55,069 bases of DNA from Bacillus sp. CHD6a (GTDB taxonomy: Bacteria > Bacillota > Bacilli > Bacillales > Bacillaceae_I). This document shows, piece after piece, positions 9,135-18,030 of this stretch. The stretch lies in NCBI RefSeq assembly GCF_001293645.1, contig NZ_LBMD01000029.1, positions 1 to 55,069 on the forward strand, read 5' to 3'. The notes beneath the pieces are model-generated. The model was not told the DNA's origin. It did no database searches and saw nothing but the letters and a program-made list of their open reading frames with translations. The stretch's first letter is position 1. Each line of letters begins with the position of its first letter. A program made the position numbers and the translations under genes.

Positions 9135-9844
9135 TAGAAATCTACTACTCTCCCTGAATTTGGATGAAGAGGCTCCTCTTTTTTGATCGAACTTATATAA
9201 ATATGTGAACTCATTTTCTCTAGTATATGTGGCTTTAAAGATAAACGAAGTCCGAAATCTTCCAAAGAGGAAAAGGCTCCTGATTCGTTGCGAACCGCAA
9301 CAATTTTTTTAGCCAGAATCAATCCGATAGCAGGTTGCGCAGAAAGCTCTTGTTCTGTTGCAAGGTTAATATCTACTGGGTCTAAAAGAATCTTCTGTTC
9401 GTTCACTCCCTTAAAGAACTTTTCTGCATCGCCTGAAACTGGATTGGGTTTACTTGGACGCTCAGGAATGTTGTATTCTTTATTTATTTGCTTCTTCATG
9501 GTATCTCGCATTAATACTTCCATAGATTCCAATGCTTCTATGCGCAAAAGGTACTCTGTTCTGATTTTAATCACGTGCACCACAGAAATAATCCAACTTA
9601 CAAAATATAAAAATGACACAAAGGTTGCCAATGCTTCATTCTTTGAATCTACAAAAATCATCATTAACGTAAAAGGTAAAGTATAAACAATCCCCCAAAT
9701 CGTCCATTTCCACTGTTTCGTTCGGTAAGAAATATAAAAAAAGGAAATGTAGTTAAAGATACCAACTGTCAAAAAAGCCCATAGCATCCATATGGAATGG
9801 GTATATTCCCAAACCTTCCCTTTTGAAGTAATCTGACGAGCCAA
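9134..9844 (-). CDS. Membrane protein with C-terminal helix-hairpin-helix domain
   Basis: A 236-residue protein. Residues about 14-100 carry three hydrophobic segments (SIWMLWAFLTVGIFNYISF, WGIVYTLPFTLMMIF, FVSFLYFVSWIISVV). The C-terminal third has a ComEA-like helix-hairpin-helix, VDINLATEQELSAQPAIGL and IVAVRNESGAFSSLEDFG, often used for DNA or protein contact. The last residues, SGRVVDF, nearly repeat the tail of the AAA ATPase of the same operon (GGRTVDF). It lies five bases after the DUF2997 stop. The role is unknown; a membrane tether for the ATPase complex is possible. Confidence 0.7.
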   Translation of the reverse strand: MARQITSKGKVWEYTHSIWMLWAFLTVGIFNYISFFYISYRTKQWKWTIWGIVYTLPFTLMMIFVDSKNEALATFVSFLYFVSWIISVVHVIKIRTEYLLRIEALESMEVLMRDTMKKQINKEYNIPERPSKPNPVSGDAEKFFKGVNEQKILLDPVDINLATEQELSAQPAIGLILAKKIVAVRNESGAFSSLEDFGLRLSLKPHILEKMSSHIYISSIKKEEPLHPNSGRVVDF

Positions 9845-9849
9845 AGTGG

Positions 9850-10059
9850 TTACCTCTCTTTCAAGTTTAGTTTTGTTTCTTGCGTGATGTGGACTTCCGT
9901 TTCATGAAATTCTTCGGTATAAGAAGAGTCGATGGTTTCAGCTTCTAACAGTTCTTCTAATAACGTTATATAAGTAAGACATTCTTTCCCTTTTACTCCG
10001 AGAGTTTCTGCTAAAATCTTCCCGTCTTGTGTAATTTCAATAATTATTTTTTTCGGCAT
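9850..10059 (-). CDS. DUF2997 small protein
   Basis: A 69-residue soluble protein beginning MPKKIIIEITQDGKI, with GVKGKECLTYITLLEELL in the middle and an acidic C-terminus. This matches the DUF2997 family as I remember it, which travels with Ycf46-like ATPases and DUF1257 proteins, also in cyanobacteria. The start is four bases after the DUF1257 stop. The function is unknown. Confidence 0.7.
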   Translation of the reverse strand: MPKKIIIEITQDGKILAETLGVKGKECLTYITLLEELLEAETIDSSYTEEFHETEVHITQETKLNLKER

Positions 10060-10063
10060 GCCA

Positions 10064-10516
10064 CTATTCCCCCGAACTTGCCACCTGGAAACTTAACACA
10101 ATCGAGTTCTGTTTGTTTACGTGCTCTGTTTCCAGGATTAATCCCTTTTCTTTCGCTCTCTCCACCAACATTTTATACGTTTTTTGTTGAACAAGACTGG
10201 TATACTCTTCGTGCAAACGCTCCACAAATTCTTCGGCAGCTTCTCTTGGTATATCTTTTTTAAATACAGCTTCAAATGTTTGATTTTCACTATATTGGAA
10301 GATAATTTGGATGTCACCGATTTTATAAGATAAATGATCATAATCTATTGATGTTGTTTGACATCCATAATTGTCTAAAGCTTGTTGCAATAATACCGAA
10401 TCCTTCATAATAGTCGGGAGTATATAGATACTTCTAGAGGTTTGTTGTACTAATTCGGATGCCACAGCTTGGGTAACTGCAATTGCTACAGGAATAAGGA
10501 TGATTTCGATACTCAT
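10064..10516 (-). CDS. DUF1257 (Ycf35-like) family protein
   Basis: A 150-residue protein with a weakly hydrophobic N-terminus (IILIPVAIAVTQAV). The rest is a DUF1257-like alpha/beta domain: a conserved Y.I.PT.MKD.. segment near residue 32, LQQALDNYGC, the IGDIQIIFQYSEN strand and a helical C-terminus. Ycf35/DUF1257 proteins are plastid- and cyanobacteria-conserved and uncharacterised. AAGGAGG lies nine bases before the ATG, right after the AAA ATPase stop. Assignment rests on pattern and on its DUF2997 and AAA neighbours. Confidence 0.6.
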   Translation of the reverse strand: MSIEIILIPVAIAVTQAVASELVQQTSRSIYILPTIMKDSVLLQQALDNYGCQTTSIDYDHLSYKIGDIQIIFQYSENQTFEAVFKKDIPREAAEEFVERLHEEYTSLVQQKTYKMLVERAKEKGLILETEHVNKQNSIVLSFQVASSGE

Positions 10517-10530
10517 CTTCCACTACCTCC

Positions 10531-12189
10531 TTAAAAGTCAACTGTTCGACCGCCACGTTTGCTTCGGATGTCTTCGTCTTTTGGCACGTGGAAATCAGTT
10601 GTATTTGACGTTTTATTATCTTTATATTCTTCCCGATATTCTTTTGGAGTTGCTGCAACTGCTCGTATATCCGCCCATTCACGAATGGCCCTTATCTGCT
10701 CGGATTGAGTTACGGAAAGTGGAACAGTCGTTTCGATAACTTTCTCTAAGTCTCGATATTCCAATCCACGATTTTGTGAAAAGGCTTCAAATAATGCAGA
10801 GATTACCACTTGTTCTATTTCTGCACCGATAAAGGTCTCGGTCAAATCTGCTAGTTTCTCTAATACACCATCATTAAACGTGAAGTCTCCTAATGCCTTA
10901 GGACTTTTTAATCTTTTAGAAAGGTGGATGTGGAAAATTTCTTTTCGTTCTCGCTTAGTTGGTAGATCCACAAAGAAAATTTCATCAAAACGTCCCTTTC
11001 TTAATAGTTCTGGTGGGATATATTGAATCTGGTTCGCAGTAGCAACAACAAATACCGGTTTCGTTTTCTCTTGCATCCAAGTAAGGATTGTACTTAAAAT
11101 ACGAGAAGCCGTTCCACTATCGCCACTGGAGTGAACGCCTGTTAAGCCTTTTTCCATTTCATCAATCCAAAGTATCGAAGGAGAAATGGCTTCTGCTGTT
11201 TCTATTGCTTTGCGCATATTTTCTTCACTGCTACCTACAATTCCACTAAAAATTCTCCCCATATCAAGCTTCAATAATGGAAGGTGCCACATTGAGCTAA
11301 TGGACTTAGCAATTAAACTCTTCCCACAGCCTGGCACTCCAGTCAGAAGAACTCCCTTAGGTGAAGGTAAACCATACTCTTCGGCTGAATCCAACCAGGA
11401 CTTGTCACGTTTTTTCAACCAGCGTTTAATATTTTCAAGGCCACCAACATCCTCCATGTTCGGTTCGCTTTTAATATATTCTAAGATGCCAGTTTTCTTA
11501 ATAATCTGCTGCTTTTCTTTCAACACACTTTCTACACTGTCTATATCCAATCGACCTTCACTAACTAAAGCTAACGCAAACGCATTCTCTGCTTCTTGTA
11601 GGGTTAATCCAAGGGCTGCTTTCGCTAATCTCTCTTGTTCTTCCAACGTTAAATGAATGGTGATGCGAGTATTAGACTGATTAGCACGAATCATTTTGTT
11701 CAATACTTCTCTAATTTCTTCAAAGGAAGGAAGACCGTAATCTAAAATGCTAATGTCTTTCTGCAGCTCATATGGAATTACTAATGATGGAGATACAAAA
11801 ATGACATTTTTCGGTGAAGGACTCTTCTCTACATAAGTAAGTAAATCTCGTACTTTTCGAATGATAGTTTGATCGGGTTGGCGATTGTTCCCTCCAAAGT
11901 AAACGTGAAAATCCTTCATGATAAAAATCGACGGTTCTTGGTACTTTTCAATGAATTCTAATGCTTTAATTGGATTCTTGGTTTCCTGTGTTTCGGAACG
12001 AGAACGGGACGTCAACCCATTTGTTACACTCCAAGTAAATACATTACGTGGTGTTTTAATAAGTTCAACGGCATCAGCTACTTGCTGTATATCATGGATA
12101 ACACGTTCTTCTTCCCAAGTGGAAATATATATATAAGGAAATCTGGCTCTACAGTAGTTCGCAAATTCTTCAAGAAAAGTTTTAGACAT
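10531..12189 (-). CDS. Ycf46-like AAA ATPase
   Basis: A 552-residue protein. The N-terminal 240 residues form a domain of its own that includes TWEEERVIHDIQQVADAV and a degenerate P-loop region. The C-terminal AAA module has Walker A TGVPGCGKSLIAKSI, Walker B SILWIDEMEKGL, sensor ATANQIQYIPPELL and the arginine-finger segment RKGRFDEIFFVDLP. This layout matches Ycf46. The C-terminus is GGRTVDF. The start is the ATG with AAGGAGA nine bases upstream; eight extra N-terminal codons are possible. It is the first gene of a five-gene operon preceded by a copy of the 67-bp phased promoter module. Confidence 0.85.
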   Translation of the reverse strand: MSKTFLEEFANYCRARFPYIYISTWEEERVIHDIQQVADAVELIKTPRNVFTWSVTNGLTSRSRSETQETKNPIKALEFIEKYQEPSIFIMKDFHVYFGGNNRQPDQTIIRKVRDLLTYVEKSPSPKNVIFVSPSLVIPYELQKDISILDYGLPSFEEIREVLNKMIRANQSNTRITIHLTLEEQERLAKAALGLTLQEAENAFALALVSEGRLDIDSVESVLKEKQQIIKKTGILEYIKSEPNMEDVGGLENIKRWLKKRDKSWLDSAEEYGLPSPKGVLLTGVPGCGKSLIAKSISSMWHLPLLKLDMGRIFSGIVGSSEENMRKAIETAEAISPSILWIDEMEKGLTGVHSSGDSGTASRILSTILTWMQEKTKPVFVVATANQIQYIPPELLRKGRFDEIFFVDLPTKRERKEIFHIHLSKRLKSPKALGDFTFNDGVLEKLADLTETFIGAEIEQVVISALFEAFSQNRGLEYRDLEKVIETTVPLSVTQSEQIRAIREWADIRAVAATPKEYREEYKDNKTSNTTDFHVPKDEDIRSKRGGRTVDF

Positions 12190-12330
12190 TGCAGGTTTCT
12201 CCTTAACTAACAAATTCTAGGAATATATCAATGTTTCAATTATAAACCAGACTTTTGGAGAAAAATAGTAGACAAAGGTAATAATTAACAACAAATCTCC
12301 TTACAAATCCTATCTACCAACCACTATCTT

Positions 12331-12432
12331 GATATAGTCTGCAGAAATAGTCGATGTATGCCAAGTCCTTTTAAATCGCTCTATAATAGAAGTTAGAATT
12401 CAATTGGTCAAACGTTTGTTTAAAAATTACTA
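12331..12432 (-). promoter_or_regulatory. Phased promoter module, copy 1 (upstream of the AAA operon)
   Basis: Two conserved blocks lie 67 bp apart: plus-strand AAATAGTCGATG at 12345-12356 and a 21-bp ACGTTTGTTTAAA-containing block at 12412-12432. Read on the minus strand, toward the AAA gene, block A forms GACTAT as a possible -10, with TTTAAA 17 bp upstream. The second block then lies about 80 bp before the likely transcription start, where an activator could bind. Three more copies keep the same spacing. Confidence 0.65.
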
Positions 12433-12468
12433 CATAAACATAGTTTAGTTTTGATATAACGCCTATAA

Positions 12469-12497
12469 AAAAAGACACATGTTAAATGCATGTGTCT
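12469..12497 (-). terminator. Terminator of the LacI-type regulator gene
   Basis: Minus-strand AGACACATGCATT..AACATGTGTCT hairpin followed by seven T. It lies between the regulator stop and promoter-module copy 1, isolating the AAA operon from readthrough. Confidence 0.85.
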
Positions 12498-12518
12498 CGC
12501 TCTCTACGGCTCCCATTT

Positions 12519-13505
12519 TCAAGCTGTACCTCTAATAACAAGTTTAGGCTTTATTTGAATTGTGGCAGGTGACAAGGCCTCACCCTGTAGTCTTAAAACT
12601 AAACAGTCCATCACTCCAGTAACTAGTTCATCGAAAGAGTAAGCAATACTTGATAAAGGGGGTGTTGTGGTCAGACAAATGGGATGATTATCAAATCCAA
12701 TAATAGATGCATCACGGGGTATGGATATACCATTAATAGTAGCGGACCGAAGTAATCCAGCTGCTACAAAGTCACTTCCAGCTAATATTCCGTCCACTCT
12801 TCCCTTATGTTGAAAAAGCTTATCGCCCAGTTGTATTCCATTTTCAATGGATATGATTTGATCATAGAGTTGAGATTTGGTGGAAGGTAGGTGATATGCT
12901 TCATGTGCTCTTTTAAATCCCTCCCACCGTTTTTGTTGGAGTGGTGATGTCTGGTGATCACAACAAAACACGAGTTTACGTCGGCCTTGTCCTAATAAAT
13001 GACTCGTAGCTACAAATAGAGCCTCCTCTTCATCTACCGAAATCACATCAAATAACGTTCCTTCCAACTTCTCGTTACAAATAACCACTGCACTACTTCC
13101 CACTTTTTCTTTAATTTCACATTCCGTTAAGGAGGAGTACGTTATAACAAGGGCGTCCATTTCTTTGTGAAGAAGCCCCTCATACACTTCCCGCTCTGTT
13201 TGTTCCGAATAGAAAGTTTGGTAAACTACTGTCCTATATCCTTGATTGTGACATGCTTTCGATAAGATACTAACAAGCTGGCTGAAATAAGGATGATCTA
13301 GAACAGGAACGAGGATGCCAATGGTTTCTGTCGTTTGAAGCCGAAGATGCACAGCTTGATTGTTTCGTACATAAGAAAGTGATTGGATTGCTTGTTCTAC
13401 TTTTTGACGACTTTCAGCCGAAACATGTGGGTGGTTGTTTAGAACACGAGAAACGGTGGATTTTGACACTCCACTTACACGTGCAATATCAAGAATGGTT
13501 GGCAT
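12519..13505 (-). CDS. LacI-family transcriptional regulator (NtdR-like)
   Basis: A 328-residue regulator. The N-terminal helix-turn-helix reads TILDIARVSGVSKSTVSRVLN, followed by the hinge helix (residues about 45-58) and a periplasmic-binding-like sugar domain starting at ETIGILVPV. It is divergent from an NtdB-like phosphatase gene. A perfect palindrome TGGGAACGTTCCCA in the 79-bp gap is the likely operator. In B. subtilis the LacI-type NtdR controls the ntdABC neotrehalosadiamine genes; here ntdA and ntdC are not adjacent. The effector is probably a sugar or amino-sugar phosphate (inference). Confidence 0.88.
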   Translation of the reverse strand: MPTILDIARVSGVSKSTVSRVLNNHPHVSAESRQKVEQAIQSLSYVRNNQAVHLRLQTTETIGILVPVLDHPYFSQLVSILSKACHNQGYRTVVYQTFYSEQTEREVYEGLLHKEMDALVITYSSLTECEIKEKVGSSAVVICNEKLEGTLFDVISVDEEEALFVATSHLLGQGRRKLVFCCDHQTSPLQQKRWEGFKRAHEAYHLPSTKSQLYDQIISIENGIQLGDKLFQHKGRVDGILAGSDFVAAGLLRSATINGISIPRDASIIGFDNHPICLTTTPPLSSIAYSFDELVTGVMDCLVLRLQGEALSPATIQIKPKLVIRGTA

Positions 13506-13526
13506 TTTATCATCTCCACTTTTATC

Positions 13527-13560
13527 TTGACATGGGAACGTTCCCAGAAAGTAAGCTAAT
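13527..13560 (+). promoter_or_regulatory. LacI-type operator and promoter of the NtdB-like gene
   Basis: TTGACA at 13527-13532 is followed at once by the 14-bp perfect palindrome TGGGAACGTTCCCA (13533-13546), with a CG centre as in LacI-family operators. The -10 is weak (TAAGCT or similar around 13552). A repressor bound here would cover the -35/-10 spacer, so the divergent regulator probably represses this gene. Confidence 0.75.
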
Positions 13561-13584
13561 TGCAGTTAAGGAGGTTACTTTCAT

Positions 13585-14433
13585 ATGTCACAAGGTGTTT
13601 TTACTTTCACAAACGAAACAGATTTTCTGCTTTTTTTAGATTTTGATGAAACCTATTTTCCACATGAATGTAACGAAGAACAACGAATTATGTTAAAAGA
13701 ATTAGAAGCTTATCTTAACCGGGTATCACTGACTTACCGTATCAAAGTCGGTTGGGTTACAGGAAGTAGTCTGCAACAAGTACAAGATAAGGTAAGAAAA
13801 GCAAATCTACATTATTTCCCCCACTTCATCTCTAGTAATCTAGGAACAGAAATATGGGAAATCGACCAAAAAAGAAACGTAAAGCCCGTTTCACAGTGGG
13901 ATGATCATATTTCCCATTCTGGATTTTCGCATCAGTTAGTAGAAGATATACTTATTGAGCTAAAAAATGTATATGGAATTAAATTATATCCCCAAACTCA
14001 GTTAGGGCAACAAGAGTATAAAATGAATTATTATTATTATAAAACATCCCATGCCATTGTTGAATATCACCTTGCCATTATAAAGCGACTTGCATGTAAC
14101 AGCGGTATCTCAGTGAATATCAATCGTTGCAACCCAAAAGCAGGCGATCCAGAAAATGCGTATGACATCGACTTCATTCCTAAAGGTACAGGCAAGAAGG
14201 CTGTCGTACAGTTTATGAGACATTATTATCAAGTTCCGTTCGAACGGACACTAGCATTCGGTGATAGCGGTAATGATATTGATATGTTAAAAGCAGTTAA
14301 ACACGGTTATCTTTTAAAAAATGCCACAGATGAAGCGAGAAAATTGCATCGTTTCATTACCAACAAGGAATACGGAGAAGGCGTTATGGAGATATGCAAA
14401 ACAATCTTTAAAGAAGATACGGTATCAAAATAA
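13585..14433 (+). CDS. HAD-IIB phosphatase, NtdB-like (kanosamine-6-phosphate phosphatase type)
   Basis: A 282-residue HAD hydrolase. The nucleophile motif is FLDFDETYFPHE (Asp-x-Asp, about residue 18), motif II is GWVTGSS, and the closing motif is AFGDSGNDIDML. The middle segment VNINRCNPKAGDPENAYD and the GTGKKAVV loop match my memory of B. subtilis NtdB, also in overall length. NtdB removes phosphate from kanosamine-6-phosphate. Without ntdA (aminotransferase) and ntdC (dehydrogenase) next to it, the substrate here is uncertain. AAGGAGG lies ten bases before the ATG. Confidence 0.8.
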   Translation: MSQGVFTFTNETDFLLFLDFDETYFPHECNEEQRIMLKELEAYLNRVSLTYRIKVGWVTGSSLQQVQDKVRKANLHYFPHFISSNLGTEIWEIDQKRNVKPVSQWDDHISHSGFSHQLVEDILIELKNVYGIKLYPQTQLGQQEYKMNYYYYKTSHAIVEYHLAIIKRLACNSGISVNINRCNPKAGDPENAYDIDFIPKGTGKKAVVQFMRHYYQVPFERTLAFGDSGNDIDMLKAVKHGYLLKNATDEARKLHRFITNKEYGEGVMEICKTIFKEDTVSK

Positions 14434-14480
14434 GTATTAGCCAAATCTCTTTAAGGAATCTCTGAAAAGCACTGCACGTC

Positions 14481-14530
14481 ATAAAAAAGGCCCTTATTAA
14501 TGGATATCATTAGTAAGGGTCTTCTTTACA
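14481..14530. terminator. Bidirectional terminator between convergent genes
   Basis: A hairpin with arms around GGCCCTTATTAATG and CATTAGTAAGGGTC and T/A runs on either side. It lies between the plus-strand phosphatase gene and the minus-strand permease gene. Confidence 0.75.
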
Positions 14531-14622
14531 ATAGGTATTGGAAAACCACTTATAAGCAAGGTGTTGCTCCTTGTGCAACACCTCCTTTAATACTAAGCTG
14601 ATTTTACCGCTTCATCAAATTC

Positions 14623-17214
14623 TTATATATTCTCTTGTTTCAACCCATCAATAATGTTTTCTTTTCTAATTTTAGAGGTGGAATATAGCATGGCCGAGCT
14701 GACAATGATGAAAATAGCTGCTATCACAAACAGAATATCCAGCCACGGCAGGCTAAAACCATATTCAAAGGTAACATTGACGGAGCGATGCAATACATAC
14801 ATAACACCTATACTAATTGGCAATCCAATTAGGAGAGAATTGACTCCATAAAAGATGCTTTCGTAATGAATCATTTTGTTAAAACCTTTCGGGGTCATTC
14901 CGACAGACTTTAGCATCGCAAATTCCCTTTTTCGCAAGGAGATACCGGTAGAAATGGTATTAAAGATATTGGCGATAGAGATTAAGGAAATCAAGGCGAT
15001 GAATCCATAGGTGAATACCGATAGGAACATAATCATTTGTTGATCACGCTCTCTGCTTTGCACCGCGTTATGGATATACATGGAAGTAGGGACGACTTCC
15101 TCCAACGTTTCTTGCATCTCCATTGGATCACTGCTATTCATATACAGATAGGATTGGACTTGATTTGCCCCACCCTCATTAAGAATACTATTGAACGTTT
15201 CCATGGGGACAATGACATCCAGACCGCCAAGACTTGCCGTTTTGATTCCCATTACGAGTTTGTCGGTAAGTGCACCGATTTCCACTTCTGAAAGAGTTGT
15301 GTTTTCATTTGTATCATAGTCGCTTAATAGTAGCTCTATCGTATCACCTGGTTTTGTTTGAATGGATTCCGTTTCCACAAACTTAGACGCTTGGGAATTT
15401 TCGTAATCCTGATAGGAAATCGTATCAATAATAATAGCCTTCGGGTTTTTAGGGTCCTGATAAGTTGCAGCATCCGTTCCGACTCTATCTGCATACTTTT
15501 GAAAGCTGCTTTCACTTAAGCCATATAAATTGATGTAATAGGGGTATTTTCCGTCTTGGAGAGCCCAATGGTCCTTTTCTATACGTTCTACTAATAATGG
15601 GGGAAACATCTCTTTATCTATGAAACTCGTCAGCTGGACAGACTTATGGAGACTATGTTCCGTGATACCTTCTAGGTGTACCAACGACTCCAAACTGGAA
15701 ATGTCTCCGCTTCTATCTGAAACTAAAATATCAAAGTCGATGCCCTCCTGCGACAATTCCAACGACTTGCTCAAATTATCTGTAAAAAACGAAACGGATA
15801 AAAAGAGAACGATACTGATAACAAGTGAAAACAATGTGGCATAATACCTTTTCTTATTCCTTTTTACATTTTTCAGTCCGATTTCCGCTTCCAAGCCGAA
15901 TAATTTTCTGGTCAGCTTGGATGTCTTCACCGCTTTACCCGTTAGCTTGATATCCTGTGTCTGGCGGATTGCATCAATGGCCGAAACTTTGGATGCTTTA
16001 CGGGCGGGCATGTAGGTGGAAATGAATATGGTGGTGATTGAAATCAAGCAAGCAACTAGAACAGAAGCAAGCGTGACAACTACTTCGAGCTTTGCACTTG
16101 TTCCCAATGCATCCGCTATATAAGTGTTGATGAACATAAAGGTAATGGCTATCCCACCAAGTCCCGCTAAGACTCCAATGGGGATACTAATCAACCCAAT
16201 GACGGTACCTTCAAAGAAGACCGAATTACGCTTTTGCTTCTTGGTTGCCCCAACACTTGAAAGCATACCCAAATGCCTTGCCCGTTCCGAGACGCTGATT
16301 GCAAAAGCATTATATATCAAAGAAACAGAACCAATCACAATGACAGCCATGATGATACCTGCCAAAGAATACAAGGTCGTTTGGAGATTATCGTTATTGG
16401 AGACTCCATAATATCGGAGCAGTTCCTCATTGAAACCTATCCCACCAATATCATGTTGTTGTGCCAGTTCTTTCGCTTGTTTAAAAATAGAGCGGTTTAA
16501 CTCTTTTACCACCACAACGGCATCAACATCTACCGCTGAATTCAGATTTTCCTGATCGATATAGTTAATCACTGTATATCCGGGTGCCCACGGTTCTTCC
16601 CAAGAAGGCCTTTCCATTGTTCCAACAACAGTGAACGTTTCTGTTGAATGGAGTTCCAAGTTTTCAAGATAACCCTCTTCCCCTTTTTGAACAGAATAGT
16701 TCTGCAGCAAAGGTTCCTGTTCACCTTCCATCATACGATTTCCAATTTCAACATTTATGACAGCACCGATTTTGTAGTTAATTCCTGTGTCTTTCGCAAT
16801 ATGATCAGACACGACTACTTCATTTGCCGCTTCAGGCAGACGTCCACTCGTTAATGTAATGGGAAATTGCTCCAGACCTTCTCGATTGTATCCTTTAAAA
16901 AAGAGATAAGGCTTATTGCTTCCCTCATTCCCTTCCAACATTGCATAACCGATATCGCTGGAAAGAATCAATGTTTCCGTATTTCCATCTTCTTTGATCG
17001 CTTTTATTTGATCACCGGTGACGTTTTTATATTGAACATGCCACTCTCCGTTGTCTGCAATAGATTCCCTTTTCAAAAGATCGAGAAAGGAAACTCCAAG
17101 CGTCGCAACAGCCATCACCATCGCAACAGAAATGATGACGCCAATAATGGTCACCAACGTCCTTCTCTTATTTTTCTTCAGATGCCTTAATGTCAGTTTA
17201 TTAATGATGTTCAT
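14623..17214 (-). CDS. ABC transporter permease, FtsX/MacB type
   Basis: An 863-residue permease with an N-terminal anchor (VTIIGVIISVAMVMAVATLG), a large extracytoplasmic MacB-like region (about 45-270) and a first FtsX domain (about 280-405). A second extracytoplasmic region and a C-terminal FtsX domain (about 735-855) follow. Each FtsX core shows the ARHLGMLSSVGATKKQ or KREFAMLKSVGMTPKG signature helix. Such permeases with one ATPase and a linked two-component system usually handle peptide antibiotics or cell-envelope stress. Its start overlaps the ATPase stop by four bases (ATGA). Confidence 0.9.
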   Translation of the reverse strand: MNIINKLTLRHLKKNKRRTLVTIIGVIISVAMVMAVATLGVSFLDLLKRESIADNGEWHVQYKNVTGDQIKAIKEDGNTETLILSSDIGYAMLEGNEGSNKPYLFFKGYNREGLEQFPITLTSGRLPEAANEVVVSDHIAKDTGINYKIGAVINVEIGNRMMEGEQEPLLQNYSVQKGEEGYLENLELHSTETFTVVGTMERPSWEEPWAPGYTVINYIDQENLNSAVDVDAVVVVKELNRSIFKQAKELAQQHDIGGIGFNEELLRYYGVSNNDNLQTTLYSLAGIIMAVIVIGSVSLIYNAFAISVSERARHLGMLSSVGATKKQKRNSVFFEGTVIGLISIPIGVLAGLGGIAITFMFINTYIADALGTSAKLEVVVTLASVLVACLISITTIFISTYMPARKASKVSAIDAIRQTQDIKLTGKAVKTSKLTRKLFGLEAEIGLKNVKRNKKRYYATLFSLVISIVLFLSVSFFTDNLSKSLELSQEGIDFDILVSDRSGDISSLESLVHLEGITEHSLHKSVQLTSFIDKEMFPPLLVERIEKDHWALQDGKYPYYINLYGLSESSFQKYADRVGTDAATYQDPKNPKAIIIDTISYQDYENSQASKFVETESIQTKPGDTIELLLSDYDTNENTTLSEVEIGALTDKLVMGIKTASLGGLDVIVPMETFNSILNEGGANQVQSYLYMNSSDPMEMQETLEEVVPTSMYIHNAVQSRERDQQMIMFLSVFTYGFIALISLISIANIFNTISTGISLRKREFAMLKSVGMTPKGFNKMIHYESIFYGVNSLLIGLPISIGVMYVLHRSVNVTFEYGFSLPWLDILFVIAAIFIIVSSAMLYSTSKIRKENIIDGLKQENI

Positions 17215-17894
17215 GGACGGATCACCTCGTCCTTGGCAACTTTTCCATCATTGATTTCAATGACACGGTCAGCCTGCAGGGCAATCCTTTCATCATGGGT
17301 AATGACGATAAGGGTCTGATTGTAGGTCTTATTGAACATTTTCAAAAGTTCCATGATTTCGCCGCTATTTTTGCTATCCAAGTTACCCGTCGGCTCATCT
17401 GCCAGAATGACCGCTGGATTACTGATAAGCGCCCTTCCTATCGATACACGCTGCTGTTGTCCGCCAGAAAGTTGATTAGGCAAGTGATTCAAACGATGGT
17501 CCAATCCAAGGATGGATGCAATATTATTGAATTGCTTTTGATCCACTTTGTGTTCATCCAATAGTAACGGCAGTGTCATATTCTCTTCTACTGTCAAAAT
17601 CGGGATCAAATTATAAAACTGATAGATTAACCCGATTTGCCTGCGTCTGAAAATTGCCAGCTGTGTTTCATTCAATTGATAAATATCCGTGTTATCTACC
17701 AGCACCTTGCCACTTGACGGTCTGTCCACACCACCCAGTAAATGAAGAAGCGTGGATTTACCAGATCCGGATGGACCGATGATCGCGACAAATTCTCCTT
17801 TTCTAACTGAAAATGATACATCATCCAATGCTTTGACCGCCGTATCTCCCTTACCATAAACCTTAGACAGATTTTCTATTTGTAAAATGCTCAT
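17211..17894 (-). CDS. ABC transporter ATP-binding protein, MacB/LolD type
   Basis: A 227-residue ATPase with Walker [18 protein letters not shown]-loop [10 protein letters not shown], signature LSGGQQQR, Walker [13 protein letters not shown] and H-loop VITHD. These fit the MacB-like subclass that partners FtsX permeases. The start is the ATG after GGAGGCGAATGCG. It forms a two-gene operon with the permease. It is separated from the two-component genes upstream by a mobile element, so the original four-gene unit may have been split. Confidence 0.93.
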   Translation of the reverse strand: MSILQIENLSKVYGKGDTAVKALDDVSFSVRKGEFVAIIGPSGSGKSTLLHLLGGVDRPSSGKVLVDNTDIYQLNETQLAIFRRRQIGLIYQFYNLIPILTVEENMTLPLLLDEHKVDQKQFNNIASILGLDHRLNHLPNQLSGGQQQRVSIGRALISNPAVILADEPTGNLDSKNSGEIMELLKMFNKTYNQTLIVITHDERIALQADRVIEINDGKVAKDEVIRP

Positions 17895-18030
17895 CGCATT
17901 CGCCTCCATATGTAAAATGTATCTTAACTATATCTGCCTAAGATGACTATAAAGTGACTACCATGGTGACAGTTTAGTCACTTAAGGGGATAGATTCATG
18001 TCCCACAGGACGAATCTATCCCCTTGTGTC

